DNA of 64,000 bases from Sinimarinibacterium flocculans (GTDB taxonomy: Bacteria; Pseudomonadota; Gammaproteobacteria; Nevskiales; Nevskiaceae), in the NCBI RefSeq assembly GCF_003201205.1, contig NZ_QICN01000009.1, forward strand, positions 1-64,000, in the 5' to 3' direction. Position 1 is the first letter of the stretch. Every line of letters begins with the position of its first letter. The position numbers were made by a program, and so were the translations under genes. Positions 44,617-53,074 of the stretch are shown piece after piece. The notes beneath the pieces were generated by a model. It was not told where the DNA came from and did not search any database. It was given only the letters and a program-made list of their open reading frames with translations.

Positions 44617-44748
44617 GGCACAACTGCAAGCGGAATGCCGTCCCGGACGCCGCTTTGCATAGCTGCTTTCCAGCCCGGAGCCGTTCCGGAAGACGGGTCA
44701 ACTCTGTAAGTATCTAATCGGAAACTCTTTTCGTTCTGGACGTGAGGA

Positions 44749-44764
44749 TGGCATCGGTCTTGCC
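44749..44764 (+). promoter_or_regulatory. Sigma-54 promoter upstream of the OmpW-like gene
   Basis: TGGCAT-N5-TTGCC, which keeps both the GG and GC invariant pairs at proper spacing. The predicted start is near 44775, 49 bases before the ATG. TGCAAG and TTTGCA half-sites (44625-44659) lie about 133 bases upstream of that start, resembling activator sites found further right. Confidence 0.65.
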
Positions 44765-44823
44765 CTGATCTGCCGGGGGGACCTTAGATGTTCCCTTACG
44801 ACAATCACACGAGGAGAGCAATC

Positions 44824-45435
44824 ATGCAGATGCAGTCCATGCTGGCAGCCGCCGCGCTGCTGGCGGCAGGCATTCAGCCCGGCATTGCCCAGGCCCAGGA
44901 AGACAGCCGTTGGCTCGTGCGCACCACCGCGATCACCGTGCTGGCCGATGCCAGTTCCGACGTCCTGGATCTTTCGGTGGACGACCAGACCACGCTGGCG
45001 ATCGACGCAACTTACTTCGCCACGCCGACACTGGGGATCAACGTGCTGGCCGCGTTCATGCAACCGGAGGTGAAATCGGGCGTTGCCGGGCCGCTCGGAT
45101 CGGTGGGGCTGGTCCCGCCGATCGTGACCGCGCAGCTGCACCTGGGACGCGCGCAAAGCGCATTCCGTCCTTACGTGGGCGCGGGCTTCAACTACAACAT
45201 CTTCCACGGCGGCAGCGGTCAGCTCGAAGCGCTGGACGTGGATGTGGACGACAGCATCGGCTTCGTGCTGCAGATCGGCGCCAACTACCACATCAACGAC
45301 AACGTATCGATCAACGCGGACATCCGCTACCTGAGGTTCAACGCCGACGTCACCGTCGGCGCCAATCCCGCGCTGAACGACAAGCTGGAATTCGAAGGAT
45401 TCATCCTGGGGGCCGGCCTGGGCTTCTGGCTCTAG
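44824..45435 (+). CDS. OmpW-family outer membrane protein
   Basis: A 203-residue protein with a signal peptide (MQMQSMLAAAALLAAGIQPG, cleavage near AQAQ-E) and the repeating amphipathic strands of an 8-stranded barrel, ending in GLGFWL with a terminal hydrophobic residue. VRTTAITVLADASSDVLDLSV and FRPYVGAGFNYNIF are OmpW signatures. OmpW forms small hydrophobic channels. Its sigma-54 promoter and position between hydrogenase regulators suggest induction together with H2 metabolism. A strong GAGGAG precedes the ATG. Confidence 0.85.
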   Translation: MQMQSMLAAAALLAAGIQPGIAQAQEDSRWLVRTTAITVLADASSDVLDLSVDDQTTLAIDATYFATPTLGINVLAAFMQPEVKSGVAGPLGSVGLVPPIVTAQLHLGRAQSAFRPYVGAGFNYNIFHGGSGQLEALDVDVDDSIGFVLQIGANYHINDNVSINADIRYLRFNADVTVGANPALNDKLEFEGFILGAGLGFWL

Positions 45436-45443
45436 GCAAAAAG

Positions 45444-45472
45444 CGCCTGCCGCCGCTGCCGTGCGGCAGGCG
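45444..45472 (+). terminator. Hairpin after the OmpW-like gene
   Basis: A perfect 10-bp GC-rich stem (CGCCTGCCGC and GCGGCAGGCG, 9-base loop) starting 8 bases after the stop. There is no T-run on the plus strand but an A-run precedes it, so it is a plausible though not canonical terminator. Confidence 0.55.
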
Positions 45473-45540
45473 CGCTTCGGAGCGAACGCAGCGCGAGGGC
45501 GTATCATGTCCCCGCCGACGAAGCCGGGAGGCCTGTTCCC

Positions 45541-46548
45541 ATGCGACGCTCATTTTCCGTGCTGTGGCTGCAATCCGGCGGTTGCGGCGGTTGCACGATG
45601 TCTCTGCTGAACGCGGAATCTCCCGATCTGCTCGCGACGCTGTCAGGCTTCGGCATCCACCTGCTCTGGCACCCGTCGCTGAGTGAAGCCTCGTGCAGCG
45701 ACGTGACGACCCTGCTGCGCCGCCTGTGCGACGGCACGGAACCCCTGGATGCGCTTTGCGTTGAAGGCTCGCTGCTGCGCGGGCCGAACGGGACGGGCCG
45801 CTTCCACATGCTGGGCGGCACCAACCGCCCCATGATCGACTGGGTGCGCGAACTGTCCGGCCGCGCGCGCTACACCGTCGCCGTCGGCACCTGCGCGGCT
45901 TTCGGAGGCATCACTGCCGCCGGCAACAATCCGACCGACGCCTGCGGGCTGCAGTACGACGGCGCCGAACCGGGCGGCCTGCTGGGCGCCGACTACCGCT
46001 CCGGCGCCGGTCTGCCGGTGATCAACATCGCCGGCTGCCCGACGCATCCCAACTGGGTCACCGAGACGCTGATGACGCTTGCGCTCGGCGAGATGGACGA
46101 GACCGCGCTCGACGCGCTGCGCCGCCCGCGCATGTATGCCGACCATCTCGTGCACCACGGCTGCACGCGCAACGAGTACTACGAGTTCAAGGCCAGTGCC
46201 GAAAAACCGTCGGACATGGGCTGCATGATGGAGCACCTGGGCTGCAAGGGCACCCAGGCGCACGGCGACTGCAACACACGGCTGTGGAATGGCGAGGGCT
46301 CCTGCACGCGCGGCGGCTACGCCTGCATCAACTGCACGGCGCCGAACTTCGAGGAGCCGGGACACGCGTTCGCGGTAACGCCGAAGATCGCCGGCATTCC
46401 CATCGGCCTGCCGACCGACATGCCCAAGGCGTGGTTCGTCACGCTGGCCTCGCTGTCCAAGGCCGCGACGCCGCGCCGCGTGAAGGTCAATGCCGTCCAC
46501 GAGCGCACGATGATCCCGCCGACGATCCACGGCCTGCCGGAGGACTGA
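45541..46548 (+). CDS. hupU: Regulatory (H2-sensing) hydrogenase small subunit
   Basis: A 335-residue group 2b small subunit, HupU/HoxB. It lacks a Tat signal and begins SVLWLQSGGCGGCTMSLLN with a normal CxxC (Cys15, Cys18) for the proximal cluster. The remaining cluster ligands are in HHGCTRNEYYEF and YACINCTAP. It stays in the cytoplasm and, with HupV, senses H2 rather than feeding the respiratory chain. GGGAGG lies 10 bases before the ATG. Confidence 0.93.
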   Translation: MRRSFSVLWLQSGGCGGCTMSLLNAESPDLLATLSGFGIHLLWHPSLSEASCSDVTTLLRRLCDGTEPLDALCVEGSLLRGPNGTGRFHMLGGTNRPMIDWVRELSGRARYTVAVGTCAAFGGITAAGNNPTDACGLQYDGAEPGGLLGADYRSGAGLPVINIAGCPTHPNWVTETLMTLALGEMDETALDALRRPRMYADHLVHHGCTRNEYYEFKASAEKPSDMGCMMEHLGCKGTQAHGDCNTRLWNGEGSCTRGGYACINCTAPNFEEPGHAFAVTPKIAGIPIGLPTDMPKAWFVTLASLSKAATPRRVKVNAVHERTMIPPTIHGLPED

Positions 46549-46552
46549 CGCG

Positions 46553-48004
46553 GTGACGACGCTGTCCCTGGGGCCGTTCAACCGCGTCGAAGGTGATCTG
46601 GAAGTCCACCTCGATGTCGAGGACGGACGCGTCGCCGCCGCGCGCGTGAACTCCCCGCTGTTCCGTGGGTTCGAGCAGATTCTCGAAGGCAAGGCGCCGA
46701 CGGATGCGATGGTGATCACGCCGCGCATCTGCGGCATCTGCTCGGTCGCGCAGTCGATGGCGGCAGCCCGCGCGCTGGCCGATGCGATGGGGCTGGACGT
46801 ACCGCCCAATGGCGAGCTGGCCACCAACCTCATCCTCGCGGCCGAGAACGTGGCCGACCATCTGTCGCATTTCTATCTGTTCTTCATGCCGGACTTCGCG
46901 CGCGACGTTTACGCGGGCCGCGGCTGGCACGCGCCGGCGGCCGAGCGCTTCCGCGCGCTGTCGGGTCGTGCCACTGCCGAGGTCATCCCCGCGCGCGCGG
47001 CATTCCTGCATCTGCTGGGCACGCTGGCCGGCAAATGGCCGCACACGCTGACGCTGCAGCCCGGCGGCTCGTCGCGGGCGATCGAGACGGGCGAGCGCGT
47101 CCGTCTGCTCGCCATCGTCGCGCACTTCCGCCGCTTTCTCGAAGAACGCCTGTTCGGCGACACCCTCGAGCGCATTGCCGCGCTGGACAGCGCGGCGGCG
47201 CTGGACGCCTGGCGCGACGCGGCGTCGCCGTTCGCGTCGGATCTGCGCGGCTTTCTGCACGTTGCCGACGATCTGGGGCTGGAGCGGCTGGGGCGTGCCG
47301 ACGACCGCTTCATGAGCTACGGCGCCTATCCTTGTGAAGGAAGCCCGACATTCGCGCAGGGCGTGTGGATCGACGGCACGCGCCGGGTGCTGGATGTCGA
47401 TGGCATCGCCGAGGACCTCAGCCATGCCTGGATGGCCGGTCCGGGCGAACCGCTGCCGCCGGCGCGGGGTATCACGCAGCCGGACATGGATCGCGCCGAC
47501 GCCTACAGCTGGTGCAAGGCCCCGCGACTCGCCGGCCGGACCGTCGAGGTGGGCGCGCTTGCGCGTCAGCTCGTGGACGGCCATCCGCTGATCGTCGACC
47601 TGGTTCGCGTCAGTGGAGGCAACGTGCGCAACCGGGTGGTCGCACGGCTGCTGGAAATCGCACGCACGCTGATGTCGATGGAGCGCTGGCTCCGCAGCCT
47701 TCGGGCCGGCGAACCTTACTGCGTATTCGGGCGGATGCCTGCCGATGCCGAAGGGGCCGGACTGATCGAGGCGGCGCGCGGCAGTCTCGGGCACTGGCTG
47801 CGCGTGCACAAGGGACGGATCTCCAGCTATCAGATCATTGCGCCGACCACGTGGAATTTTTCACCTCGCGACCGCGGCGGCACGCCGGGTGCGCTCGAAC
47901 AGGCGCTGGTTGGAACGCCGGTCGATCCCCTGGTGGATGATCCGGTTTCGGTACAGCACATCGTGCGTTCGTTCGATCCCTGCATGGTCTGTACCGTGCA
48001 TTGA
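46553..48004 (+). CDS. hupV: Regulatory (H2-sensing) hydrogenase large subunit
   Basis: A 483-residue group 2b large subunit, HupV/HoxC. NiFe ligands are RICGICS (Cys60, Cys63) and DPCMVCTVH (Cys477, Cys480). The protein ends exactly at that His, so there is no C-terminal peptide and no protease is needed, which is typical of sensors. The GTG start is 4 bases after hupU. Sensor function normally needs the kinase HupT/HoxJ, which is not in this window. Confidence 0.93.
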   Translation: MTTLSLGPFNRVEGDLEVHLDVEDGRVAAARVNSPLFRGFEQILEGKAPTDAMVITPRICGICSVAQSMAAARALADAMGLDVPPNGELATNLILAAENVADHLSHFYLFFMPDFARDVYAGRGWHAPAAERFRALSGRATAEVIPARAAFLHLLGTLAGKWPHTLTLQPGGSSRAIETGERVRLLAIVAHFRRFLEERLFGDTLERIAALDSAAALDAWRDAASPFASDLRGFLHVADDLGLERLGRADDRFMSYGAYPCEGSPTFAQGVWIDGTRRVLDVDGIAEDLSHAWMAGPGEPLPPARGITQPDMDRADAYSWCKAPRLAGRTVEVGALARQLVDGHPLIVDLVRVSGGNVRNRVVARLLEIARTLMSMERWLRSLRAGEPYCVFGRMPADAEGAGLIEAARGSLGHWLRVHKGRISSYQIIAPTTWNFSPRDRGGTPGALEQALVGTPVDPLVDDPVSVQHIVRSFDPCMVCTVH

Positions 48005-48370
48005 GACATCGTGCTGGTCGGGAACGGACACTCCCGACGGGATCTCGCCATGCCGGGCGGCGCTGCAAGCAGTGGCGGTGACAAGGCATTGATACGACTT
48101 CCGCCGTCAATCACGGAACGTGAATTCAGTCGAAAAATTTCACGCTGCGGTTTGAATCACCGCCTGCGTGGCCTGTGTAATCGGCACGACGGCGTCGCGC
48201 TCTGTGTTGAGCGAGCCTGTCAGAACTTCTGTGTGTGAGTCGGTTGATGTAATCAATTGGTGAGGGTGAAACGTTCGCCGAACTGGATGGCGAGCTGTGC
48301 TCTGTCAATTGCATTGACTTCAATGAAGCATGTGCTAACTTGCAAACATAATTTGCATTGTGAAAAGCAT
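48005..48370. other. Intergenic region between hupV and the second regulator
   Basis: 366 bases with no supported gene. The last 130 bases are AT-rich. A sigma-70-like promoter can be drawn with TTGACT at 48314 and TAACTT at 48336 (16-base spacing). A perfect TGCAAA-N5-TTTGCA dyad at 48341 overlaps its -10 end. Confidence 0.5.
48341..48357 (+). promoter_or_regulatory. Dyad TGCAAA-N5-TTTGCA before the second regulator
   Basis: A perfect 6-bp inverted repeat with a 5-base spacer, 14 bases before the ATG of the regulator at 48371. An almost identical dyad lies upstream of the group 2a hydrogenase promoter at 50112. The location across the presumed -10 fits autorepression by the regulator. Confidence 0.55.
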
Positions 48371-49849
48371 ATGCGGACTGAGCGACCGAATGATGGCAGA
48401 GTCGTGCTCGTGGTCGATGACGAGCCCCAGGTGCGGGCCTCGCTCACGCGCTGTCTCAGGGAGGACTATCAGGTGCTCGCGGCAGACTCCGCCGCAGCGG
48501 CCTTCGAGATTCTCGACAGGTCACCGGTCGATCTGATTCTCTGCGACCAGTTGATGCCCGAGACCAGCGGCGTCGAGTTTTTCGCCCGGACACGCGTCAC
48601 GCACCCCGAGGCGATCCGCATCCTGATCACCGGGTACACCGATCCGGAAGACATGATCCGGTCGATCAATGAAGCCGCGGTGTATCAGTTCATTCCCAAG
48701 CCGTGGCAGCCGGACCATCTGCTGCTGACGATCAAGCGCGCGCTGGAAAGCCGGGAGCTGGCACGCCGGCATCGCTTCCTCAGTCGCGAGCTGAAGTTTG
48801 CCGACGACGTGCTTCGCCGCGAGAACGACGTTCTGGTCAGGCAGTTGCAGGACGTCTACCACTTCGATCGCTTGGTATTCGTCAGCGATGCGATGGCACA
48901 GGTCTGCAACCTCGCGCGCAAGGCGGCGGCAACCGATCTGCCGGTGCTGATTCAGGGGGAGACGGGCACCGGCAAGGAATTGATGGCGCGCGCGATCCAT
49001 TTTTTCAGCCGGCGGAACACGTTCCCGTTCATGGCGCAGAACTGCGGCGCACTGCCGGACGACATGCTGCATTCCGAGTTGTTCGGTCACAAGCGAGGCG
49101 CGTTCACCGGTGCGATCAGCGATCGCCTGGGACTGTTTCCGGCTGCGGACAGCGGCACGGTGTTCCTCGATGAAATCTCGGAGGTCTCGCAGTCGTTCCA
49201 GGTGAGCCTGCTGCGCTTTCTGCAGGAGGGCGAGGTCAAGCCGCTGGGCTCCGACGAGACGCGACACTGCAATCTGCGCATCATCGCCGCGTCCAACCGG
49301 CCGCTGAAGGAACTCGTCGAGCAGGGCAAGTTTCGCCAGGATCTCTACTTCCGGCTGCGCGGCTTCGAGCTGCAGATGCCGCCGTTGCGCGAGCGGCCGG
49401 ACGATATCCCGCTGCTGGCCGAACATGCGGCGCGCAAGTATGGGGAAACGATCAACCGCAAGATCGCCGGAATCTCGTCGGAGGCGCTGCGCCTGCTTCG
49501 CGCGCACCCGTTCCCGGGCAACGTGCGCGAGCTGGAAAACGAGATCCGGCGCATGGTGGCGCTGGCGGAAGACGGTGAGTTTCTGTCAGCCAAGCACATG
49601 TCGCCCGAATTCACGTGCCTGTCGCCGGACAAGGCGGATGCTGCGATGGCGGCCCTCCTGCAAGGCAGTCGCACACTCAAGCAGAAGGTGGAAGCACTGG
49701 AAGCGGAGCTGGTCATGCAGTCGCTGCTGCGGCATCGCTGGAACCACAGCCGGGCGGCGAAGGAACTGGGCCTGTCGCGCGTCGGCCTGGCCAACAAGAT
49801 CAAGCGTTACAAGCTTGACCAGAAGCAGGCGCAGGCCAGCCGGCGCTGA
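48371..49849 (+). CDS. NtrC-family sigma-54 response regulator
   Basis: A 492-residue regulator distinct from HoxA at 43135. The receiver has Asp16-Asp17 and phospho-acceptor Asp59 in CDQLMPE. A linker of coiled-coil type follows, then the AAA+ domain with GETGTGKE, the canonical GAFTGA loop and FVFLDEI-type Walker B, and a C-terminal helix-turn-helix [17 protein letters not shown]. It is HupR-like and probably drives the group 2a operon just downstream. The ATG at 48371 gives the best domain start; an in-frame ATG at 48257 would cross the promoter. Confidence 0.87.
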   Translation: MRTERPNDGRVVLVVDDEPQVRASLTRCLREDYQVLAADSAAAAFEILDRSPVDLILCDQLMPETSGVEFFARTRVTHPEAIRILITGYTDPEDMIRSINEAAVYQFIPKPWQPDHLLLTIKRALESRELARRHRFLSRELKFADDVLRRENDVLVRQLQDVYHFDRLVFVSDAMAQVCNLARKAAATDLPVLIQGETGTGKELMARAIHFFSRRNTFPFMAQNCGALPDDMLHSELFGHKRGAFTGAISDRLGLFPAADSGTVFLDEISEVSQSFQVSLLRFLQEGEVKPLGSDETRHCNLRIIAASNRPLKELVEQGKFRQDLYFRLRGFELQMPPLRERPDDIPLLAEHAARKYGETINRKIAGISSEALRLLRAHPFPGNVRELENEIRRMVALAEDGEFLSAKHMSPEFTCLSPDKADAAMAALLQGSRTLKQKVEALEAELVMQSLLRHRWNHSRAAKELGLSRVGLANKIKRYKLDQKQAQASRR

Positions 49850-49854
49850 CGCCG

Positions 49855-50100
49855 ATGAGCGACAGGAAAACCTCCAATGCTTCCGGCGACGCGGAGAAGG
49901 TGACCGCGTTTCCCCACTCGCGAAGCCGCCCGTCCGGGACGCCCGGAGGATTCCGCGACCTGGGCATCACGCCGCTCGCGCGTCAGCTCGGGCTCACGCC
50001 CGAACAGATGAACGGGCACTGGTGCAAGCGATGTCGCGGAATCTGGTTCGGCTACACGCTGGAAGTTGAGTGTCCGGTCTGCGGCAATCGCGACGGCTGA
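49855..50100 (+). CDS. Small zinc-ribbon protein
   Basis: An 81-residue protein with four cysteines as CKRC (57, 60) and CPVC (73, 76), a zinc-ribbon pattern. The N-terminal half is Ser/Pro/Arg-rich and likely disordered. It follows the regulator by 5 bases and is therefore probably in its transcript, ahead of the sigma-54 promoter of the group 2a enzyme. I do not recognise the family. A role as regulator partner is only a guess from position. Confidence 0.65.
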   Translation: MSDRKTSNASGDAEKVTAFPHSRSRPSGTPGGFRDLGITPLARQLGLTPEQMNGHWCKRCRGIWFGYTLEVECPVCGNRDG

Positions 50101-50111
50101 GCGACCACTGC

Positions 50112-50158
50112 TGCAAGCCTGCTTTGCAGATTCACGCCTTCTGCCAAGTCGCTTGGCA
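50112..50158 (+). promoter_or_regulatory. Candidate enhancer sites for the group 2a hydrogenase
   Basis: Two dyads: TGCAAG-N5-TTTGCA (50112-50128) and TGCCAAG-TCG-CTTGGCA (50142-50158). They are centred about 137 and 107 bases before the predicted sigma-54 start, the usual distance for NtrC-type activators. The first resembles the dyad before the regulator at 48371. Confidence 0.55.
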
Positions 50159-50230
50159 CAAGGGCATGTGACGTATTCTCATTATCATCCTAGAGCATTG
50201 AAAGAAAAAGAATAATTTTAAGAAATAGTT

Positions 50231-50246
50231 TGGCACCTCCTTTGCA
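50231..50246 (+). promoter_or_regulatory. Consensus sigma-54 promoter of the group 2a hydrogenase
   Basis: TGGCAC-N5-TTGCA, a perfect match to the -24/-12 consensus. The predicted start is near 50257, about 91 bases before the small-subunit ATG. It is the best promoter in the window. Confidence 0.85.
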
Positions 50247-50347
50247 GTGAGTTGCGCGGGTGCACCGGTGCGCAGCGATGTCGCAATCGGGCAGAGCAAC
50301 CGGAATGCACGTCTGCGGCTTCACGGACTCGAGAGGAGAAGAAAACA

Positions 50348-51310
50348 ATGGCCAATCTGCTCTGGTTGCAGGGTGGGGCGTGTTCAGGCAACACGATGTC
50401 GTTCCTGAATGCGGAAGAACCCAGCGCTTGCGACCTCGTTACTGATTTCGGCATCAACATCCTGTGGCATCCGTCGCTGGGCGTGGAGCTGGGCGACAAC
50501 CTGCAGAAGATCCTGCGCGATTGTGCCTCCGGTGCGATTCCGCTGGACATCTTCGTGTTCGAAGGCACGGTGGTGAACGCGCCCAACGGCACCGGCGAGT
50601 GGAACCGCTTCGCCGGCCGGCCGATGAAGCAATGGGTGCAGGAGCTCGCCAACGCCGCCTCGTTCACGGTCGCGATCGGCGACTGCGCGACCTGGGGCGG
50701 CATCCCGGCCACCGCGCCGAATCCGAGCGACTCCCAGGGCCTGCAGTTCCTCAAGCGTGATCACGGCGGCTTTCTCGGCATCAACTACAAGTCCAAGGCG
50801 GGCCTGCCGGTGATCAACGTGCCGGGCTGCCCGGCGCATCCGGACTGGATCAGCCAGATCGTCGTCGCCGTGGCGACGGGCCGTGCCGGCGATCTTGCGC
50901 TGGACGACCTGCAGCGGCCCAAGACCTTCTTCCAGAGCTTCACGCAGACGGGCTGCACGCGGAACATGCACTTCGCCTACAAGGTCTCGGCGACCGAGTT
51001 CGGCCAGCGCAAGGGCTGCCTGTTCTACGACCTCGGCTGCCGCGGGCCGATGACGCACTCGCCGTGCAACCGCATCCTCTGGAACCGCCAGTCGTCGAAG
51101 ACGCGCGCGGGCATGCCCTGCATGGGCTGCACCGAGCCGGAGTTCCCGTTCTTCGATCTTGCGCCCGGCACGGTCTTCAAGACCCAGACCGTCATGGGCG
51201 TTCCCAAGGATCTGCCCAAGGGCGTGGACAAGAAGGGCTACATCGCGCTGACCGGCGCGGCCAAGAACGCGGCGCCCAAGTGGGCGGAAGAAGACATCTT
51301 CGTCGTCTGA
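50348..51310 (+). CDS. hupS2: [NiFe]-hydrogenase group 2a small subunit
   Basis: A 320-residue small subunit without Tat signal. MANLLWLQGGACSGNTMSFL and the C-terminal GCTEPEFPFFDLAPGTVFK segment match the cyanobacterial HupS/mycobacterial HucS type. The first proximal-cluster ligand is Cys12 but the second canonical Cys is Asn15, a family trait associated with [3Fe-4S]-type clusters. Group 2a enzymes are oxygen-insensitive and several oxidise H2 at atmospheric levels. AGGAG precedes the ATG. The number in the symbol is mine to separate it from hupS at 33380. Confidence 0.93.
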   Translation: MANLLWLQGGACSGNTMSFLNAEEPSACDLVTDFGINILWHPSLGVELGDNLQKILRDCASGAIPLDIFVFEGTVVNAPNGTGEWNRFAGRPMKQWVQELANAASFTVAIGDCATWGGIPATAPNPSDSQGLQFLKRDHGGFLGINYKSKAGLPVINVPGCPAHPDWISQIVVAVATGRAGDLALDDLQRPKTFFQSFTQTGCTRNMHFAYKVSATEFGQRKGCLFYDLGCRGPMTHSPCNRILWNRQSSKTRAGMPCMGCTEPEFPFFDLAPGTVFKTQTVMGVPKDLPKGVDKKGYIALTGAAKNAAPKWAEEDIFVV

Positions 51311-51341
51311 CGCGCCGACACCTACAAGAGGAGAACGGAAC

Positions 51342-52937
51342 ATGGCAGTGCAGACTCTGGACATCTCGCCGGTCGGCCGCGTCGAGGGTGATCTCGACGT
51401 GCGCGTCGATATCGACAACGGCGTCGTCACCAATGCCTGGACACAGGCGGAACTGTTTCGCGGTTTCGAGATCATCCTGCGCGACAAGGACCCGCAGGCC
51501 GGCCTCGTCGTCACGCCCCGCGCCTGCGGCATCTGCGGCGCCTCGCACCTGACCTGCGCCGCGTGGGCGCTGGACACCGCCTGGGGCACGGAGGTGCCGC
51601 GCAACGCGATCCTGGCCCGCAACCTCGGCCAGCTCACCGAGTCGATCCAGAGCCAGCCGCGCTACTTCTACGGCCTGTACGCGATCGACATGACCAACAA
51701 GAAGTACCGCAACAGCCCGTTCTACGAGGAGGCGGTCAAGCGCTTCGCGCCGTTCACCGGCACGTCCTATGAGCAGGGTGTGACGATCTCCGGCAAGCCG
51801 GTGGAAATCTACGCGCTGCTCGGCGGGCAGTGGCCGCACTCCTCGTACATGGTGCCCGGCGGCGTGATGTGTGCGCCGACGCTGACCGACATCACCCGCG
51901 CGTGGTCCATCCTCGAGTACTACAAGAAGAACTGGCTCGAATCGCTGTGGCTCGGCTGCACGCTGGAGCGCTACGAACAGATCAAGACCCACGACGACTT
52001 CCTGGCGTGGCTGGACGAGCGCCCGGAACACGCGAACTCCGACCTCGGCTTCTACTGGCGCATGGGCCTCGACATCGGCCTCGACAAGTACGGCGGCGGC
52101 ATCGGCAAGTACGTGTCCTGGGGCTATCTGCCGCACGAGGACAGGTACCAGAAGCCGACGATCGACGGCCGCAACGCGGCGGTGATCATGAAGAGCGGCG
52201 TGTACGACGGCGAATCCGACACGCACATGCTGATGGACCAGAAGTTCCTGCGCGAGAACACCACGCACGCGTGGTACGACGAGGGCGGGCAGGACATTCA
52301 TCCGTTCGATCGCACGACGAAGCCGATCCAGAAGAATGACCTCGACCACGCCGGCAAGTACTCGTGGGCCACGAGCGTCCGCCACATCGAGTCCGGCCGC
52401 CTCGAAGCGGGACCGTTCGCGCGGCAGCTGATCGCGGGCGGTCGTCACGGCGAGTCCTGGCAGCACTATGACGGCCTGATCCTCGACATGTACAAGAAGA
52501 TGGGCGGGCCGAGCCTGCACCTGCGCCAGATCGCGCGCATGCACGAGACCATCAAGCTCTACCGCGAGTGCGAGCGCATCCTGCGCGAGTTCCGCCTCAA
52601 CGATCCCTGGTACATCAAGCCGAAGGAGAAGGACGGCCGCGGCTGGGGAGCGACCGAGGCGATCCGCGGCGCGCTGTGCCACTGGATCGAGGTCAAGGAC
52701 GGCAAGATCAAGAACTACCAGATCATCGCGCCGACGACCTGGAACGTCGGACCGCGCGACGGCGGCGAGAAGCTTGGGCCGATCGAGCAGGCACTGGTCG
52801 GCACGCCCATCGCCGACCCGACCGATCCGGTCGAGGTCGGGCACGTGGCCCGCTCGTTCGACTCGTGCCTGGTCTGCACCGTGCACGCCCACGACAAGAA
52901 AACCGGCAAGGAGCTCGCGCGCTTCCGTACGGCATGA
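51342..52937 (+). CDS. hupL2: [NiFe]-hydrogenase group 2a large subunit
   Basis: A 531-residue catalytic subunit. NiFe ligands are RACGICGASH (Cys62, Cys65) and DSCLVCTVH (Cys509, Cys512). A 16-residue C-terminal peptide follows His515, so a protease is needed, supplied by HupW at 53394. It starts 31 bases after the small subunit. The active-site surroundings differ from the group 1d enzyme, consistent with a separate physiological role such as H2 scavenging at low level. Confidence 0.94.
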   Translation: MAVQTLDISPVGRVEGDLDVRVDIDNGVVTNAWTQAELFRGFEIILRDKDPQAGLVVTPRACGICGASHLTCAAWALDTAWGTEVPRNAILARNLGQLTESIQSQPRYFYGLYAIDMTNKKYRNSPFYEEAVKRFAPFTGTSYEQGVTISGKPVEIYALLGGQWPHSSYMVPGGVMCAPTLTDITRAWSILEYYKKNWLESLWLGCTLERYEQIKTHDDFLAWLDERPEHANSDLGFYWRMGLDIGLDKYGGGIGKYVSWGYLPHEDRYQKPTIDGRNAAVIMKSGVYDGESDTHMLMDQKFLRENTTHAWYDEGGQDIHPFDRTTKPIQKNDLDHAGKYSWATSVRHIESGRLEAGPFARQLIAGGRHGESWQHYDGLILDMYKKMGGPSLHLRQIARMHETIKLYRECERILREFRLNDPWYIKPKEKDGRGWGATEAIRGALCHWIEVKDGKIKNYQIIAPTTWNVGPRDGGEKLGPIEQALVGTPIADPTDPVEVGHVARSFDSCLVCTVHAHDKKTGKELARFRTA

Positions 52938-53074
52938 TGGCGGCGCCCGGTGCGGCCAGTCTGCACCGGGTCGCGTTTCCTCAAAGCCAAACGGCCCGGT
53001 GGCGCGGTCGCGCCACCGGATCGCTCAGGCAGGTGAACACCCCCGTGAAGAACGGGACGGCGGAGAACCTACCG

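Noticed and set aside
48011-48238. 75-codon frame after hupV
   Set aside because: It overlaps presumed promoter sequence, has no family match and no good ribosome site.
50348-52937. Group 1h (actinobacterial-type high-affinity) hydrogenase
   Set aside because: The small-subunit start GGACSGNTMS and the large-subunit DSCLVCTVH are of the 2a type.
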